A DNA stretch of 64,000 nt from Sphingomonas sp. SCN 67-18 (GTDB lineage Bacteria; Pseudomonadota; Alphaproteobacteria; Sphingomonadales; Sphingomonadaceae): NCBI RefSeq assembly GCF_001724715.1, contig NZ_MEFG01000013.1, positions 87,080-151,079 of the forward strand, written 5' to 3'. The position numbers were made by a program, and so were the translations under genes. The notes below the pieces were generated by a model. That model did not search any database. It saw only the letters and a list, made by a program, of their open reading frames with translations, and was not told the origin of the DNA. Of the stretch, positions 54,843-62,812 are shown piece after piece (position 1 is the stretch's first letter; every line of letters begins with the position of its first letter).

Positions 54843-55691
54843 TCAGGACGTCCGCAGTCTCGTCGCGAGACACCAGTAACCGGGCATCGCCGCCCGCACC
54901 GAGTCCGCCGCAGCATCGCACGCGGCCTGCGTATCGAACAGCGCGAAACAGGTCGCGCCAGACCCGGACATGCGCGCCAGCGTCACGCCAGCGCAGCCCG
55001 CCAGATGCGCGATCAGCCCGCCTATTTCTGGCACCCGCCGGATCGCCGCCGGTTCCAGGTCGTTCCGCCCGGCCAGCGCCGCAGCAATCGCGTCGCCCGG
55101 CGCCACCGGCCCGCGATCCATCCCGTCCCAATCCGCGAAGACGACAGCCGTTGACAGCGCTATGCCCGGATTGACCAGCAACAGCGGCATCCCGTCCAGC
55201 CGCCCGTCCCCGTCCAGCGCGGTGAGCGTGTCTCCCCGCCCCCGCCCCAGCGCGGCAACGCTCGCCAGACAGGCCGGCACATCCGCGCCCAGCGCCCGCG
55301 CAATCGCCCCGATCCGGCCATCGCCGCCGTCCAGCCCCCAATGCCGTGCCAGCAGCCGCAGCGTCGCGGCTGCATCCGCCGATCCGCCGCCAATGCCGGA
55401 CGCCACCGGCAGCCGCTTGTCGAGGTGCAGCGCCGCGCCGCGCCGGATGCCGAACGCATCCGCCAGCGCCGCCGCCGCGCGCAGCACCAGATTGTCCGGC
55501 CCGCCACCCAACCCCGCCGCGAACGGACCGCTCATGGCGAGCGTCAGGTCCGCCGCATCCACCACGCTCAACACATCCCCGTCCTCGGCGAAGGCGAACA
55601 GCGTCTCCAGTTCATGATATCCGTCGGCCATCCGCCGACGGACGTGGAGCGCGAGGTTGATCTTCGCCCAGGCGGTTTCGCTGCCCCGCAT
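54843..55691 (-). CDS. ispE: 4-diphosphocytidyl-2-C-methyl-D-erythritol kinase
   Basis: 282 aa GHMP kinase of the MEP isoprenoid pathway. Motif WAKINLALHV (start), the phosphate loop LPVASGIGGGSADAAA (about 94-109) and the late ARMSGSGATCFALFD. The ATG at 55691 follows the TPR gene's stop by 7 nt; TTG 55694 is an alternative. Probably cotranscribed with the TPR protein. Confidence 0.94.
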   Translation of the reverse strand: MRGSETAWAKINLALHVRRRMADGYHELETLFAFAEDGDVLSVVDAADLTLAMSGPFAAGLGGGPDNLVLRAAAALADAFGIRRGAALHLDKRLPVASGIGGGSADAAATLRLLARHWGLDGGDGRIGAIARALGADVPACLASVAALGRGRGDTLTALDGDGRLDGMPLLLVNPGIALSTAVVFADWDGMDRGPVAPGDAIAAALAGRNDLEPAAIRRVPEIGGLIAHLAGCAGVTLARMSGSGATCFALFDTQAACDAAADSVRAAMPGYWCLATRLRTS

Positions 55692-55698
55692 CAACGGT

Positions 55699-57375
55699 TC
55701 AGCGCGCGGCCGGGCCGTTGGCCAGCTTGTCGGTCAACCGTTGCAGCGTCGCCTCGTCCGCCTGGACGGACGCCGCCCGCCACGCGTAGCGCGCCTCATA
55801 GCGCCGCCCCGCCTGCCAATAGGCATCGCCCAGATGCTCGTTGATCGTCGGATCGGCCGGCTCGCTGAGCGCGGCACGCTCCAGCGCCTCGATGGCGCGG
55901 CCGGTATCGCCGTTCAGGAAATAGGCCCAGCCCAGCGAATCGGTGATCGCCGCGTCGTCCGGCCGCAGCGCGCTGGCGCGGGCGACCAGCGCGGTCGCCT
56001 CCTTCACATTCTCGCCGCGCTCCAGCTGCGCATAGCCGAGATAATTGAGCGCGGTCGCCTGCTGCGGGGCCAACTCCACCGCCTTCTTCAGCGCCGGCAG
56101 CGCCCCGCGCCAGTCGCCGCCCTGCTCCAGCACGCTGCCCTTCAGCATCCACAGCGTCCACAAAGGCTCGCTGCCGTCGGTTGCGGCGTTCGCCTCGACG
56201 AAGGCGATCGCCCGGTCATAGGCGGCCGCGGCCTCGCGGTGCTGCTTCAGCCGGGCGTGGATGTCGCCCACCCGCGCCAGATCGGCCAGCCGCGCATCGG
56301 GTCGGGCGGCGGCGGCGGCGGCAATGTCCAACGCGCGCCGGTCCTCGTCCTGGCCCAGCAGCAGCGTCACGCGCGCGTCGGTCGCCACCCCCGCATAGGG
56401 GCTGTCCGCGCCGATCCTGTCGAGCAGCAACGCCGCATCCGCGTCATAGCCGCCGGCGACCAGCGCGCGCATCGCGGAAAAGCGCGCCGCATCGCTGGCC
56501 GGGTCGAGATATTCGGCGATCCGCGACAAAGCGAGCACGATGGGCGAGGACCGCTCCCGACTGATGTCCATGGCCAGCCGCGCGAACAGCTCCGACGCCG
56601 CCTCCGCCGGGGTTTCGATGCCGCCGGTCAGCGGCTTGCCCGCCTGCACCAGCGCCCGCGCAGAGCGGATCAGCGGATCGTCGCCGCGCAGCACGGACAG
56701 CGCCGTCTCCCGGCGGTTGAGCGCGATCAGCCGGGCCGCGGCGGCAATGCGCAACCCGGTCATGCGCGGGTCGCCCGTGCCGCCCAGCGCCTGCACGGCG
56801 GTGACGGCGTCATCCGTCCGGCCCAGCGCGAACAGCATCAGCGCCCGGTGCTCGGCGGCATAGGCGCTGGTCAGCGAGCTGGGGAACGGCCCGTCCAGCG
56901 CCGCCATCGGGTCGCCCTGGCCAGATCCGCGCCGCGCCCACGCCGTCAGCACGGGTGCCAGGAAATTGAAGCCCGCATCCTTGTTCACCCGGGCGATGCC
57001 GGCATCGGCCGCAGCCCAGTTCCCCTCGCGGATCGTGCGCGCGGCGAGCAGCAGCATGCCGTCGGCGGGCAGCGCGCCCGCCTTGTCCAGCGCGGCAGCG
57101 GCGCGCAGCGCCACGGCGAAATCGCCCGCCGCCAGCCCCTGGCGATAAGCCCGGAGCGCAATCACCGGATCGTCCGGCCGCGCGGCCAGCGCGGCGCCAT
57201 ATCCGCGCGCGGCCTCCGCCAGCGATCCGCTGGCATCCGCCGCGCGGGCGCGGACATAATCCGCCACGGCGGATCGCTCCCCGCCGCGCGTCGCCGCCGC
57301 GGGGCCGGCAAACGCGGTCAGGGCTAGGACGGCGGCAATCGCCGCGATCGATACTGGCCTACATATTGGGATAAT
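55699..57375 (-). CDS. Secreted TPR-repeat protein; start codon unresolved
   Basis: About 558 aa. Signal-like segment IAAIAAVLALTAFAGPAAA near the start, then many helical TPR-like units; the clearest are in the last 180 residues (ALNYLGYAQLERGENVKEAT, DSLGWAYFLNGDTGRAIEALERA, NEHLGDAYWQAGRRYEARYAW). Such tails resemble BepA/YfgC- or Lapb-like scaffolds. There is no ATG, GTG or TTG in frame between the end of ETF-QO coding and the signal peptide. ATT at 57375, 4 nt after GGAGGG, is the best placed codon; a small indel in the sequence is the alternative. Confidence 0.75.
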   Translation of the reverse strand: MIPICRPVSIAAIAAVLALTAFAGPAAATRGGERSAVADYVRARAADASGSLAEAARGYGAALAARPDDPVIALRAYRQGLAAGDFAVALRAAAALDKAGALPADGMLLLAARTIREGNWAAADAGIARVNKDAGFNFLAPVLTAWARRGSGQGDPMAALDGPFPSSLTSAYAAEHRALMLFALGRTDDAVTAVQALGGTGDPRMTGLRIAAAARLIALNRRETALSVLRGDDPLIRSARALVQAGKPLTGGIETPAEAASELFARLAMDISRERSSPIVLALSRIAEYLDPASDAARFSAMRALVAGGYDADAALLLDRIGADSPYAGVATDARVTLLLGQDEDRRALDIAAAAAARPDARLADLARVGDIHARLKQHREAAAAYDRAIAFVEANAATDGSEPLWTLWMLKGSVLEQGGDWRGALPALKKAVELAPQQATALNYLGYAQLERGENVKEATALVARASALRPDDAAITDSLGWAYFLNGDTGRAIEALERAALSEPADPTINEHLGDAYWQAGRRYEARYAWRAASVQADEATLQRLTDKLANGPAAR

Positions 57376-59011
57376 TCGGCCCTCCGCCGCCTTCGGGCAC
57401 CACCCAGTTGATGTTCTGGGTAGGGTCCTTGATGTCGCACGTCTTGCAGTGGACGCAATTCTGCGCGTTGATCTGGAACCGGGGATTGCCCTCTTCCACG
57501 CCGACCACCTCATAGACGCCCGCCGGGCAATATCGCTGCGCCGGTTCGTCATACAAGGGCAGGTTGTAGGAAATCGGGATATCCGGGTCCTTCAACGTCA
57601 GGTGGATCGGCTGATCCTCCTCATGGTTGGTGTTCGAAAGGAACACGGAGGACAGCCGGTCGAAACTCAGCACACCGTCGGGCTTGGGATAATCGATCTT
57701 CGCGCACTGGTCCGCCCGCCACAATTTGCTGTGGTCCGGCTTGTGGCCGAAGGTGAAGGGCAGGCCGATGTGCAATTGCCGCATCCACATGTCCACGCCT
57801 GCGATCAGCGTGCCCAGCGTGCCGCCGAACTTGGCGACCGCCGGTTCCACATTGCGCACCTTTTTCAGCTCGGTCGCGATCCAGCTGGCGTCAAGCGCTT
57901 CGGGATAGGCGTCCAGCGTGTCGCCCCCGCGCTCCGCCGCCACGGCGGCAAAGGCCGCCTCGGCCGCCAGCATGCCGGATTTCATCGCCGTATGGCTGCC
58001 CTTGATGCGCGGCACGTTCACGAAACCCGCCGTACAGCCGATCAGCGCGCCGCCGGGGAAGATCAGCCTGGGCACCGATTGCCAGCCGCCCTCGTTGATG
58101 GCGCGCGCGCCGTAGGACACGCGCTTTCCGCCCTGCAGGATCTCCGCGATCGCCGGATGGTGCTTCCACCGCTGGAATTCGTGGAAGGGCGAAAGATGCG
58201 GGTTCTTGTAGTTGAGCGCCACGACGAAGCCGAGCGCAACCTGCCCGTTGGCCTGATGATAAAGGAAGCCGCCGCCCCAGGCGTCGTCCAGCGGCCAGCC
58301 CTGGCTGTGGATCACCCGGCCCAGCTTATGCTTGGCGGGGTCGATGTCCCACAATTCCTTCAGGCCGATGCCATAGACCTGCGGCTCGCAATCCGCCTCC
58401 AGGTCGAAAAGCCGCTTCAGTTCCTTGGTCAGGTGGCCGCGCGCGCCCTCCGCGAAAAAAGTGTAGCGGGCGTGCAGTTCCAGCCCCGGCTGGTAATCCG
58501 GCTTGTGGGTGCCGTCGCGCGCCACGCCCATGTCGCCGGTGGCGACGCCCTTCACCGATCCGTCCTCGTTGAACAATATCTCCGCCGCCGCAAAACCGGG
58601 GAAGATCTCGACGCCCATCCCCTCCGCCTGCTCGGCCAGCCAGCGGCAGAGGTTGCCGAGCGATCCGGTATAGGTGCCCTTGTTGTTCATGAACGGCGGC
58701 ATCATCAGGTGCGGCAGCTCATATTTGCCGGTCCTGGTCAGCACCCAATGGTGGTTCTCGGTCACCGGCGTGTCGGCCATCGGGCAGCCCATGGTCCGCC
58801 ATTCGGGCAGCAGTTCGTCGAGCGCGATCGGGTCCACCACCGCGCCGGACAGGATATGCGCGCCCACTTCCGATCCCTTTTCGAGGATGCAGACGGAAAG
58901 CTCACGGTCCCCGGCGGCGGCCAGCTGTTTCAGCCTGATGGCGGCGGCCAGCCCGGCAGGGCCGGCGCCGACGATCACCACGTCATAGGGCATCGATTCC
59001 CGGTCACTCAT
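57359..59011 (-). CDS. Electron transfer flavoprotein-ubiquinone oxidoreductase
   Basis: 550 aa membrane-associated enzyme that passes electrons from ETF to ubiquinone. FAD motif VIVGAGPAGLAAAIRLKQ (residues 11-28), ubiquinone-binding GIGLKELW and the C-terminal [4Fe-4S] domain with RYCPAGVYEV and NCVHCKTCDIKDPTQNINW. Length typical. ATG 59011 with GAGGAT upstream. Downstream TPR gene overlaps or touches its 3' end. Confidence 0.95.
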   Translation of the reverse strand: MSDRESMPYDVVIVGAGPAGLAAAIRLKQLAAAGDRELSVCILEKGSEVGAHILSGAVVDPIALDELLPEWRTMGCPMADTPVTENHHWVLTRTGKYELPHLMMPPFMNNKGTYTGSLGNLCRWLAEQAEGMGVEIFPGFAAAEILFNEDGSVKGVATGDMGVARDGTHKPDYQPGLELHARYTFFAEGARGHLTKELKRLFDLEADCEPQVYGIGLKELWDIDPAKHKLGRVIHSQGWPLDDAWGGGFLYHQANGQVALGFVVALNYKNPHLSPFHEFQRWKHHPAIAEILQGGKRVSYGARAINEGGWQSVPRLIFPGGALIGCTAGFVNVPRIKGSHTAMKSGMLAAEAAFAAVAAERGGDTLDAYPEALDASWIATELKKVRNVEPAVAKFGGTLGTLIAGVDMWMRQLHIGLPFTFGHKPDHSKLWRADQCAKIDYPKPDGVLSFDRLSSVFLSNTNHEEDQPIHLTLKDPDIPISYNLPLYDEPAQRYCPAGVYEVVGVEEGNPRFQINAQNCVHCKTCDIKDPTQNINWVVPEGGGGPNYPNM

Positions 59012-59112
59012 CGCTAGAAATCCTCGCTTCGTCGCCGTTTCATCGCGTCCACACCACGACTGGTCACGATAGCGGTGCAACGAGATTGACCAATCCGTCA
59101 ACCATCGACTCA

Positions 59113-59850
59113 ATGATTTCAATGCAGGGGGACCGGACCTTGATTGCCGCCGACGCGGCCTTGAGCGTTTTGGGTTGGTGGCAAGATGCCGGCGTCGATG
59201 TCGCGATCAGCGAAACACCGACGGATTGGCTCGCCCCGGCTCCGCCGCCTGCCGCCCCCGCACCGTCCAGCCCCGCGCGATCCGGCCCGCCGCCGCTGCC
59301 GGACAGCCTTGCCGCGCTGACCGCATGGCTGGCCGAGGGAGACGACGTGCCGGAAGCGCAATGGGGGCCGGTGCGCATCGGCCCCAGCGGCGATCCCGCC
59401 TCGGGCCTGATGATCCTCTCCGACATCCCCGATCCCGAAGACGCCGCCGCCGGCCAGCTCTATTCCGGCAGCGTCGGCTTGCTGTTCGACCGGATGCTCG
59501 CCGCCATCGGCCGCGACCGGGCGTCCGTCTATCTGGTGCCGCTGGCCTCGGTGCGCCCGCCCGGCGGCCGGGTGGACGCGGCCAGCGCCGCGCGGCTGGC
59601 CGATATCGCCCGCCATCACATCGTGCTGGCGCGGCCGAAACGGGTGTTGCTGATGGGACAAGCGCCCAGCCGTGCGCTTCTCGGGATGGACCTGCGTGTC
59701 GCGCGCGAAAAAAAATGCTCCATTAACCAGGCCGGCGTCACGGTGGAGGCTATCGCCACTTACGCGCCCCGCTTCCTGCTGGAACGGCCGGTCGCCAAGG
59801 CCGATGCCTGGAAGGATTTGCAGTTGGTGTTGAACGGGGACGAAGCATGA
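59113..59850 (+). CDS. Uracil-DNA-glycosylase-superfamily-like protein, probably inactive
   Basis: 245 aa. A variable, Pro-rich N-terminus (40-75) leads to a UDG-fold-like part: LMILSDIPDPEDAAAGQLYSG, LLFDRMLAAIGRDRASVYLVPLASVRPPGG and KRVLLMGQAPSRALLG correspond to the positions of the family-4 motifs. The Fe-S cysteines and the GEAPG.xED catalytic loop of that family are absent. The start is ATG 59113; 59122 and TTG 59086 also fit. Stop overlaps the lytic transglycosylase ATG (ATGA). Confidence 0.7.
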   Translation: MISMQGDRTLIAADAALSVLGWWQDAGVDVAISETPTDWLAPAPPPAAPAPSSPARSGPPPLPDSLAALTAWLAEGDDVPEAQWGPVRIGPSGDPASGLMILSDIPDPEDAAAGQLYSGSVGLLFDRMLAAIGRDRASVYLVPLASVRPPGGRVDAASAARLADIARHHIVLARPKRVLLMGQAPSRALLGMDLRVAREKKCSINQAGVTVEAIATYAPRFLLERPVAKADAWKDLQLVLNGDEA

Positions 59851-61619
59851 TCGGGCGGATCGCCATGGCAGCCGCGCTGGCGGCCGCTCCGTTCGCGCCC
59901 GTGCTGGCGGCAAGCGACGCGACGCCCGCCCCGGCCGCGCGCGCCCACCGCGTCCAGCTGCCCGCCCTGCTGGGCGCCGACGAACGCGCCCAATATCAGG
60001 AAGTTTTCGCGCTCATCCGTGGCGGCAAATGGGCGGACGCCACCGCCCGGCTGGATGCGATGAAGCCCGGCCTGCTCCACCCCACCGCGCGCGCCCAGCT
60101 TTACACCGCCAAGGGCTCGCCAAAGGTGGAGCTTGAGCCGCTGATGCAGCTGCTCGCCACCGCGCCGGACCTGGCCCAGGCGCCGCAGATCGCCCGTCTT
60201 GCCGCGCTGCGCGGCGCGGCGGAACTGCCGCAGCTTCCCGAACAGCAGCGCCTGGTCTGGCTGGGCGGCCAGCCGCTCCGCGCCCGCGCCGCCACCACCC
60301 GCAGCGACACCGCCGCCATGGCGCTGTCGCAGCAGGTGCTGCCGCTCATCAAGGCGGACGACGCCGCCGGGGCCGAGGCGCTGGTGATCGCGGCGGAAAG
60401 CCAGCTGACACCCGAGGCGCTGACCGAATGGCGGCAGCGCGTGGCCTGGTCCTATTATCTGATCGGCGACGACGCCAACGCCCGGCGGCTGGCCGCCAGC
60501 GCGCAGACCGGCGTCGGCGAATGGGCGGTCCATGCCGACTGGGTGGTCGGCCTCGCCTGCTGGCGGCAACGCGACTATGCCGCCGCCAACGCCGCCTTCC
60601 GGCGGGTCACCGCCCGCACCGACGACAGCGAGCTTCAGGCGGCGGGCTATTTCTGGGCGGCGCGGGCGGACATGGCGCGCGGCGCGCCCCAGCTCGTGCA
60701 GGCGCAACTCCGCACCGCGGCGCGGATGCCGGAGACATTCTACGGCATGCTGGCGTCGCAGGCGCTGGGCATCGCCGTCCACCCGGACATGCAGCCGGAC
60801 CTGCTGACCTCCGACTGGAGCCGGCTGGGCAATGAGAACAACGTCCGCGTCGCCGTTGCGCTGATCGAGATCGGCGAGACGCGACTGGCCATCGACGCGC
60901 TCAAATATCAGGCGCGGATCGGCCCGGCGGGCGAGCATGAGGTGCTGCTGCGGCTGGCGGGGCGGATGAACCTGCCCGAACTGCAGCTCTGGCTGGCCCA
61001 TAACGGCCCCGCCGGCGCGGCGCCCCAGGCCAGCGCCCGCTACCCCGCGCCGGAATGGACGCCGGACGGCGGCTGGCGGGTCGACAAGTCGCTGGTCTTC
61101 GCCCATGCCCTGCAGGAATCGCGCTTCCGCGCCGATGTGGTCAGCCCCGCCGGCGCCTATGGCATCATGCAGGTGAGGCCCGGCTCTGCCGGCGACATCG
61201 CCCGGGCGCGCGGCCAGGCGTTCGATCGCACCAAGCTCAGCGTGCCTTCCACCAACATCGAATATGGCCAGTCCTATCTGGAACAGCTGCGCGACTATAG
61301 CGGCACCGGCGGGCTGCTGCCCAAGGTGATCGCCGCCTATAATGCCGGCCCGGCCCCCATCGCCCAGTGGAACGGCCGCCAGTTCGATCGCGGCGATCCG
61401 CTGCTCTACATCGAATCCGTGCCTTATTGGGAAACGCGGGGCTATATCGCCATCGTGCTGCGCAACTACTGGATGTACCAGCAGAATGCCGGGGATCCCT
61501 CGCCCAGCCGCAAGGCGCTGGCGCAGGGGCTGTGGCCGCGCTTCCCGGGCCTGCCGGGCGAAACGGCGGTGCGGGTGACGGCCGCCGCCCCGCAGGGACA
61601 GGTCGCCAGTGCCAATTGA
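59847..61619 (+). CDS. Soluble lytic murein transglycosylase
   Basis: 590 aa, Slt70-like: signal peptide (1-22), a long alpha-superhelical domain (TPR-like, 40-390) and a C-terminal SLT domain. Catalytic E424 in [24 protein letters not shown] and the later [19 protein letters not shown]. Cleaves peptidoglycan with 1,6-anhydro product formation. It is translationally coupled to the UDG-like gene and to moaB after it. Confidence 0.92.
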   Translation: MIGRIAMAAALAAAPFAPVLAASDATPAPAARAHRVQLPALLGADERAQYQEVFALIRGGKWADATARLDAMKPGLLHPTARAQLYTAKGSPKVELEPLMQLLATAPDLAQAPQIARLAALRGAAELPQLPEQQRLVWLGGQPLRARAATTRSDTAAMALSQQVLPLIKADDAAGAEALVIAAESQLTPEALTEWRQRVAWSYYLIGDDANARRLAASAQTGVGEWAVHADWVVGLACWRQRDYAAANAAFRRVTARTDDSELQAAGYFWAARADMARGAPQLVQAQLRTAARMPETFYGMLASQALGIAVHPDMQPDLLTSDWSRLGNENNVRVAVALIEIGETRLAIDALKYQARIGPAGEHEVLLRLAGRMNLPELQLWLAHNGPAGAAPQASARYPAPEWTPDGGWRVDKSLVFAHALQESRFRADVVSPAGAYGIMQVRPGSAGDIARARGQAFDRTKLSVPSTNIEYGQSYLEQLRDYSGTGGLLPKVIAAYNAGPAPIAQWNGRQFDRGDPLLYIESVPYWETRGYIAIVLRNYWMYQQNAGDPSPSRKALAQGLWPRFPGLPGETAVRVTAAAPQGQVASAN

Positions 61620-62136
61620 CGAAAGCCGGGCCTTCCTGCCCGTCCGCATCGCCATATTGACCGTTTCGGACACGCGCGGCCCCGCCGAGGACCGCTCCGG
61701 CGACGCGCTGGCCGAACGCATCGCCCGCGCCGGCCATGTCGTCGCGGATCGCGCCATTGAAAAGGACGATGCCGACCGCCTCGTCGCCCGCCTCCACGGT
61801 TGGATCGACGATGCCCAGGTGGATTGCGTGATCACCACCGGCGGCACCGGCGTGACCGGACGGGACGTGACGCCGGAGGCGCTGGCGCGGCTGGGCGGCA
61901 AGGACATTCCCGGTTTCGGGGAGCTGTTCCGCTGGCTCAGCTACCAGTCGATCGGCACCTCCACCATCCAGTCGCGCGCCTGCGCCTGCGTGGTGCGCGG
62001 CACCTATATCTTCGCACTGCCCGGCTCCACCGGCGCGGTGAAGGACGGCTGGGACGGCATACTCGGCCCGCAGCTGGACAGCCGCCACACACCCTGCAAC
62101 TTCGTGGAACTCATGCCCCGGCTGCTGGAACGCTGA
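61609..62136 (+). CDS. moaB: Molybdenum cofactor biosynthesis protein B
   Basis: 175 aa MoaB/MogA fold. Motifs [23 protein letters not shown] (16-38), [21 protein letters not shown] (about 72-92) and [15 protein letters not shown]. It adenylylates molybdopterin in the MogA route or assists it. GTG start 61609 overlaps the transglycosylase end by 11 nt. Other moa genes are not in the window. Confidence 0.9.
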   Translation: MPIDESRAFLPVRIAILTVSDTRGPAEDRSGDALAERIARAGHVVADRAIEKDDADRLVARLHGWIDDAQVDCVITTGGTGVTGRDVTPEALARLGGKDIPGFGELFRWLSYQSIGTSTIQSRACACVVRGTYIFALPGSTGAVKDGWDGILGPQLDSRHTPCNFVELMPRLLER

Positions 62137-62232
62137 GTCCGCTGGCCTGACATCGACGGAAACTGGCCTGCCCGGCGCTGGCCCATCGCGCCGCGCCGCC
62201 CGATGCTGCCGGACGGGAAAGGGGCGCGGGAG

Positions 62233-62709
62233 TCAGATCGGCAGGTGCGTGGTCAGCTTGACCTCTTCGAGGACGGCATAGGTGCGGGTCACGCGGACGC
62301 CCGGCATCAACACCAGCCTGTCGCCCAGAAAGGCGCGGTAGGCCGCCATGTCGGCCACGCGCACCTTCAGCAGATAATCGAAGCCGCCCGCCACCATGTG
62401 GCATTCCATCACCTCCGGCAGGTCGCGGACATGCTCGGCAAAGGCGGCGAACACGTCGTCCGTCGTCCGGTCCAGCAGCACCTCGATGAAGATCATCAGC
62501 GCGCGGCCCAGCAGGTCGGGGTCGAGTATGGCGGTATAGCCCCGGATGAAGCCGGCGGCGCGCAGCCGCTTGACCCTGTCGAAGCTGGCGGCGGGGGAAA
62601 GGCCGCACTGCCGGGCCAGTTCCTGGTTGGTGATCCGCCCGTCCGCCTGCAGCGCGCGCAGCAGCCGCCGGTCGGTTTCGTCCACCACGCCCTGATTTTC
62701 CTTCGCCAA
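62233..62709 (-). CDS. Lrp/AsnC-family transcriptional regulator (probable PutR)
   Basis: 158 aa. Winged HTH (DETDRRLLRALQADGRITNQELARQCGLSPAASFDRVKRLRAAG) followed by a RAM ligand domain (about 75-150). TTG 62709 preceded by GAGAGG is preferred to the far ATG at 62742, which would add an unusual N-terminus; GTG at VVDETDR is another option. It is divergent from putA across about 100 nt, so proline-responsive activation is the obvious model. Confidence 0.88.
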   Translation of the reverse strand: MAKENQGVVDETDRRLLRALQADGRITNQELARQCGLSPAASFDRVKRLRAAGFIRGYTAILDPDLLGRALMIFIEVLLDRTTDDVFAAFAEHVRDLPEVMECHMVAGGFDYLLKVRVADMAAYRAFLGDRLVLMPGVRVTRTYAVLEEVKLTTHLPI

Positions 62710-62724
62710 TATTCCTCTCCATAT

Positions 62725-62738
62725 TCCGATCATTCGGA
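62725..62738. promoter_or_regulatory. Palindrome in the putA/lrp divergent promoter
   Basis: TCCGA-TCAT-TCGGA, perfect 5-bp arms with a 4-nt centre, 15 nt upstream of the regulator start and about 75 nt upstream of putA. A likely autoregulatory/activator Lrp-type operator. Confidence 0.5.
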
Positions 62739-62812
62739 TCATGACCGGAAAATACGAAGCACATTTGGCCGATTCAGGATTATTCCGTCAATCTCTATGG
62801 AGGAGATGTGCG

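Noticed and set aside
59760..61907. 715-codon minus-strand frame
   Set aside because: Antisense to the lytic transglycosylase and moaB.
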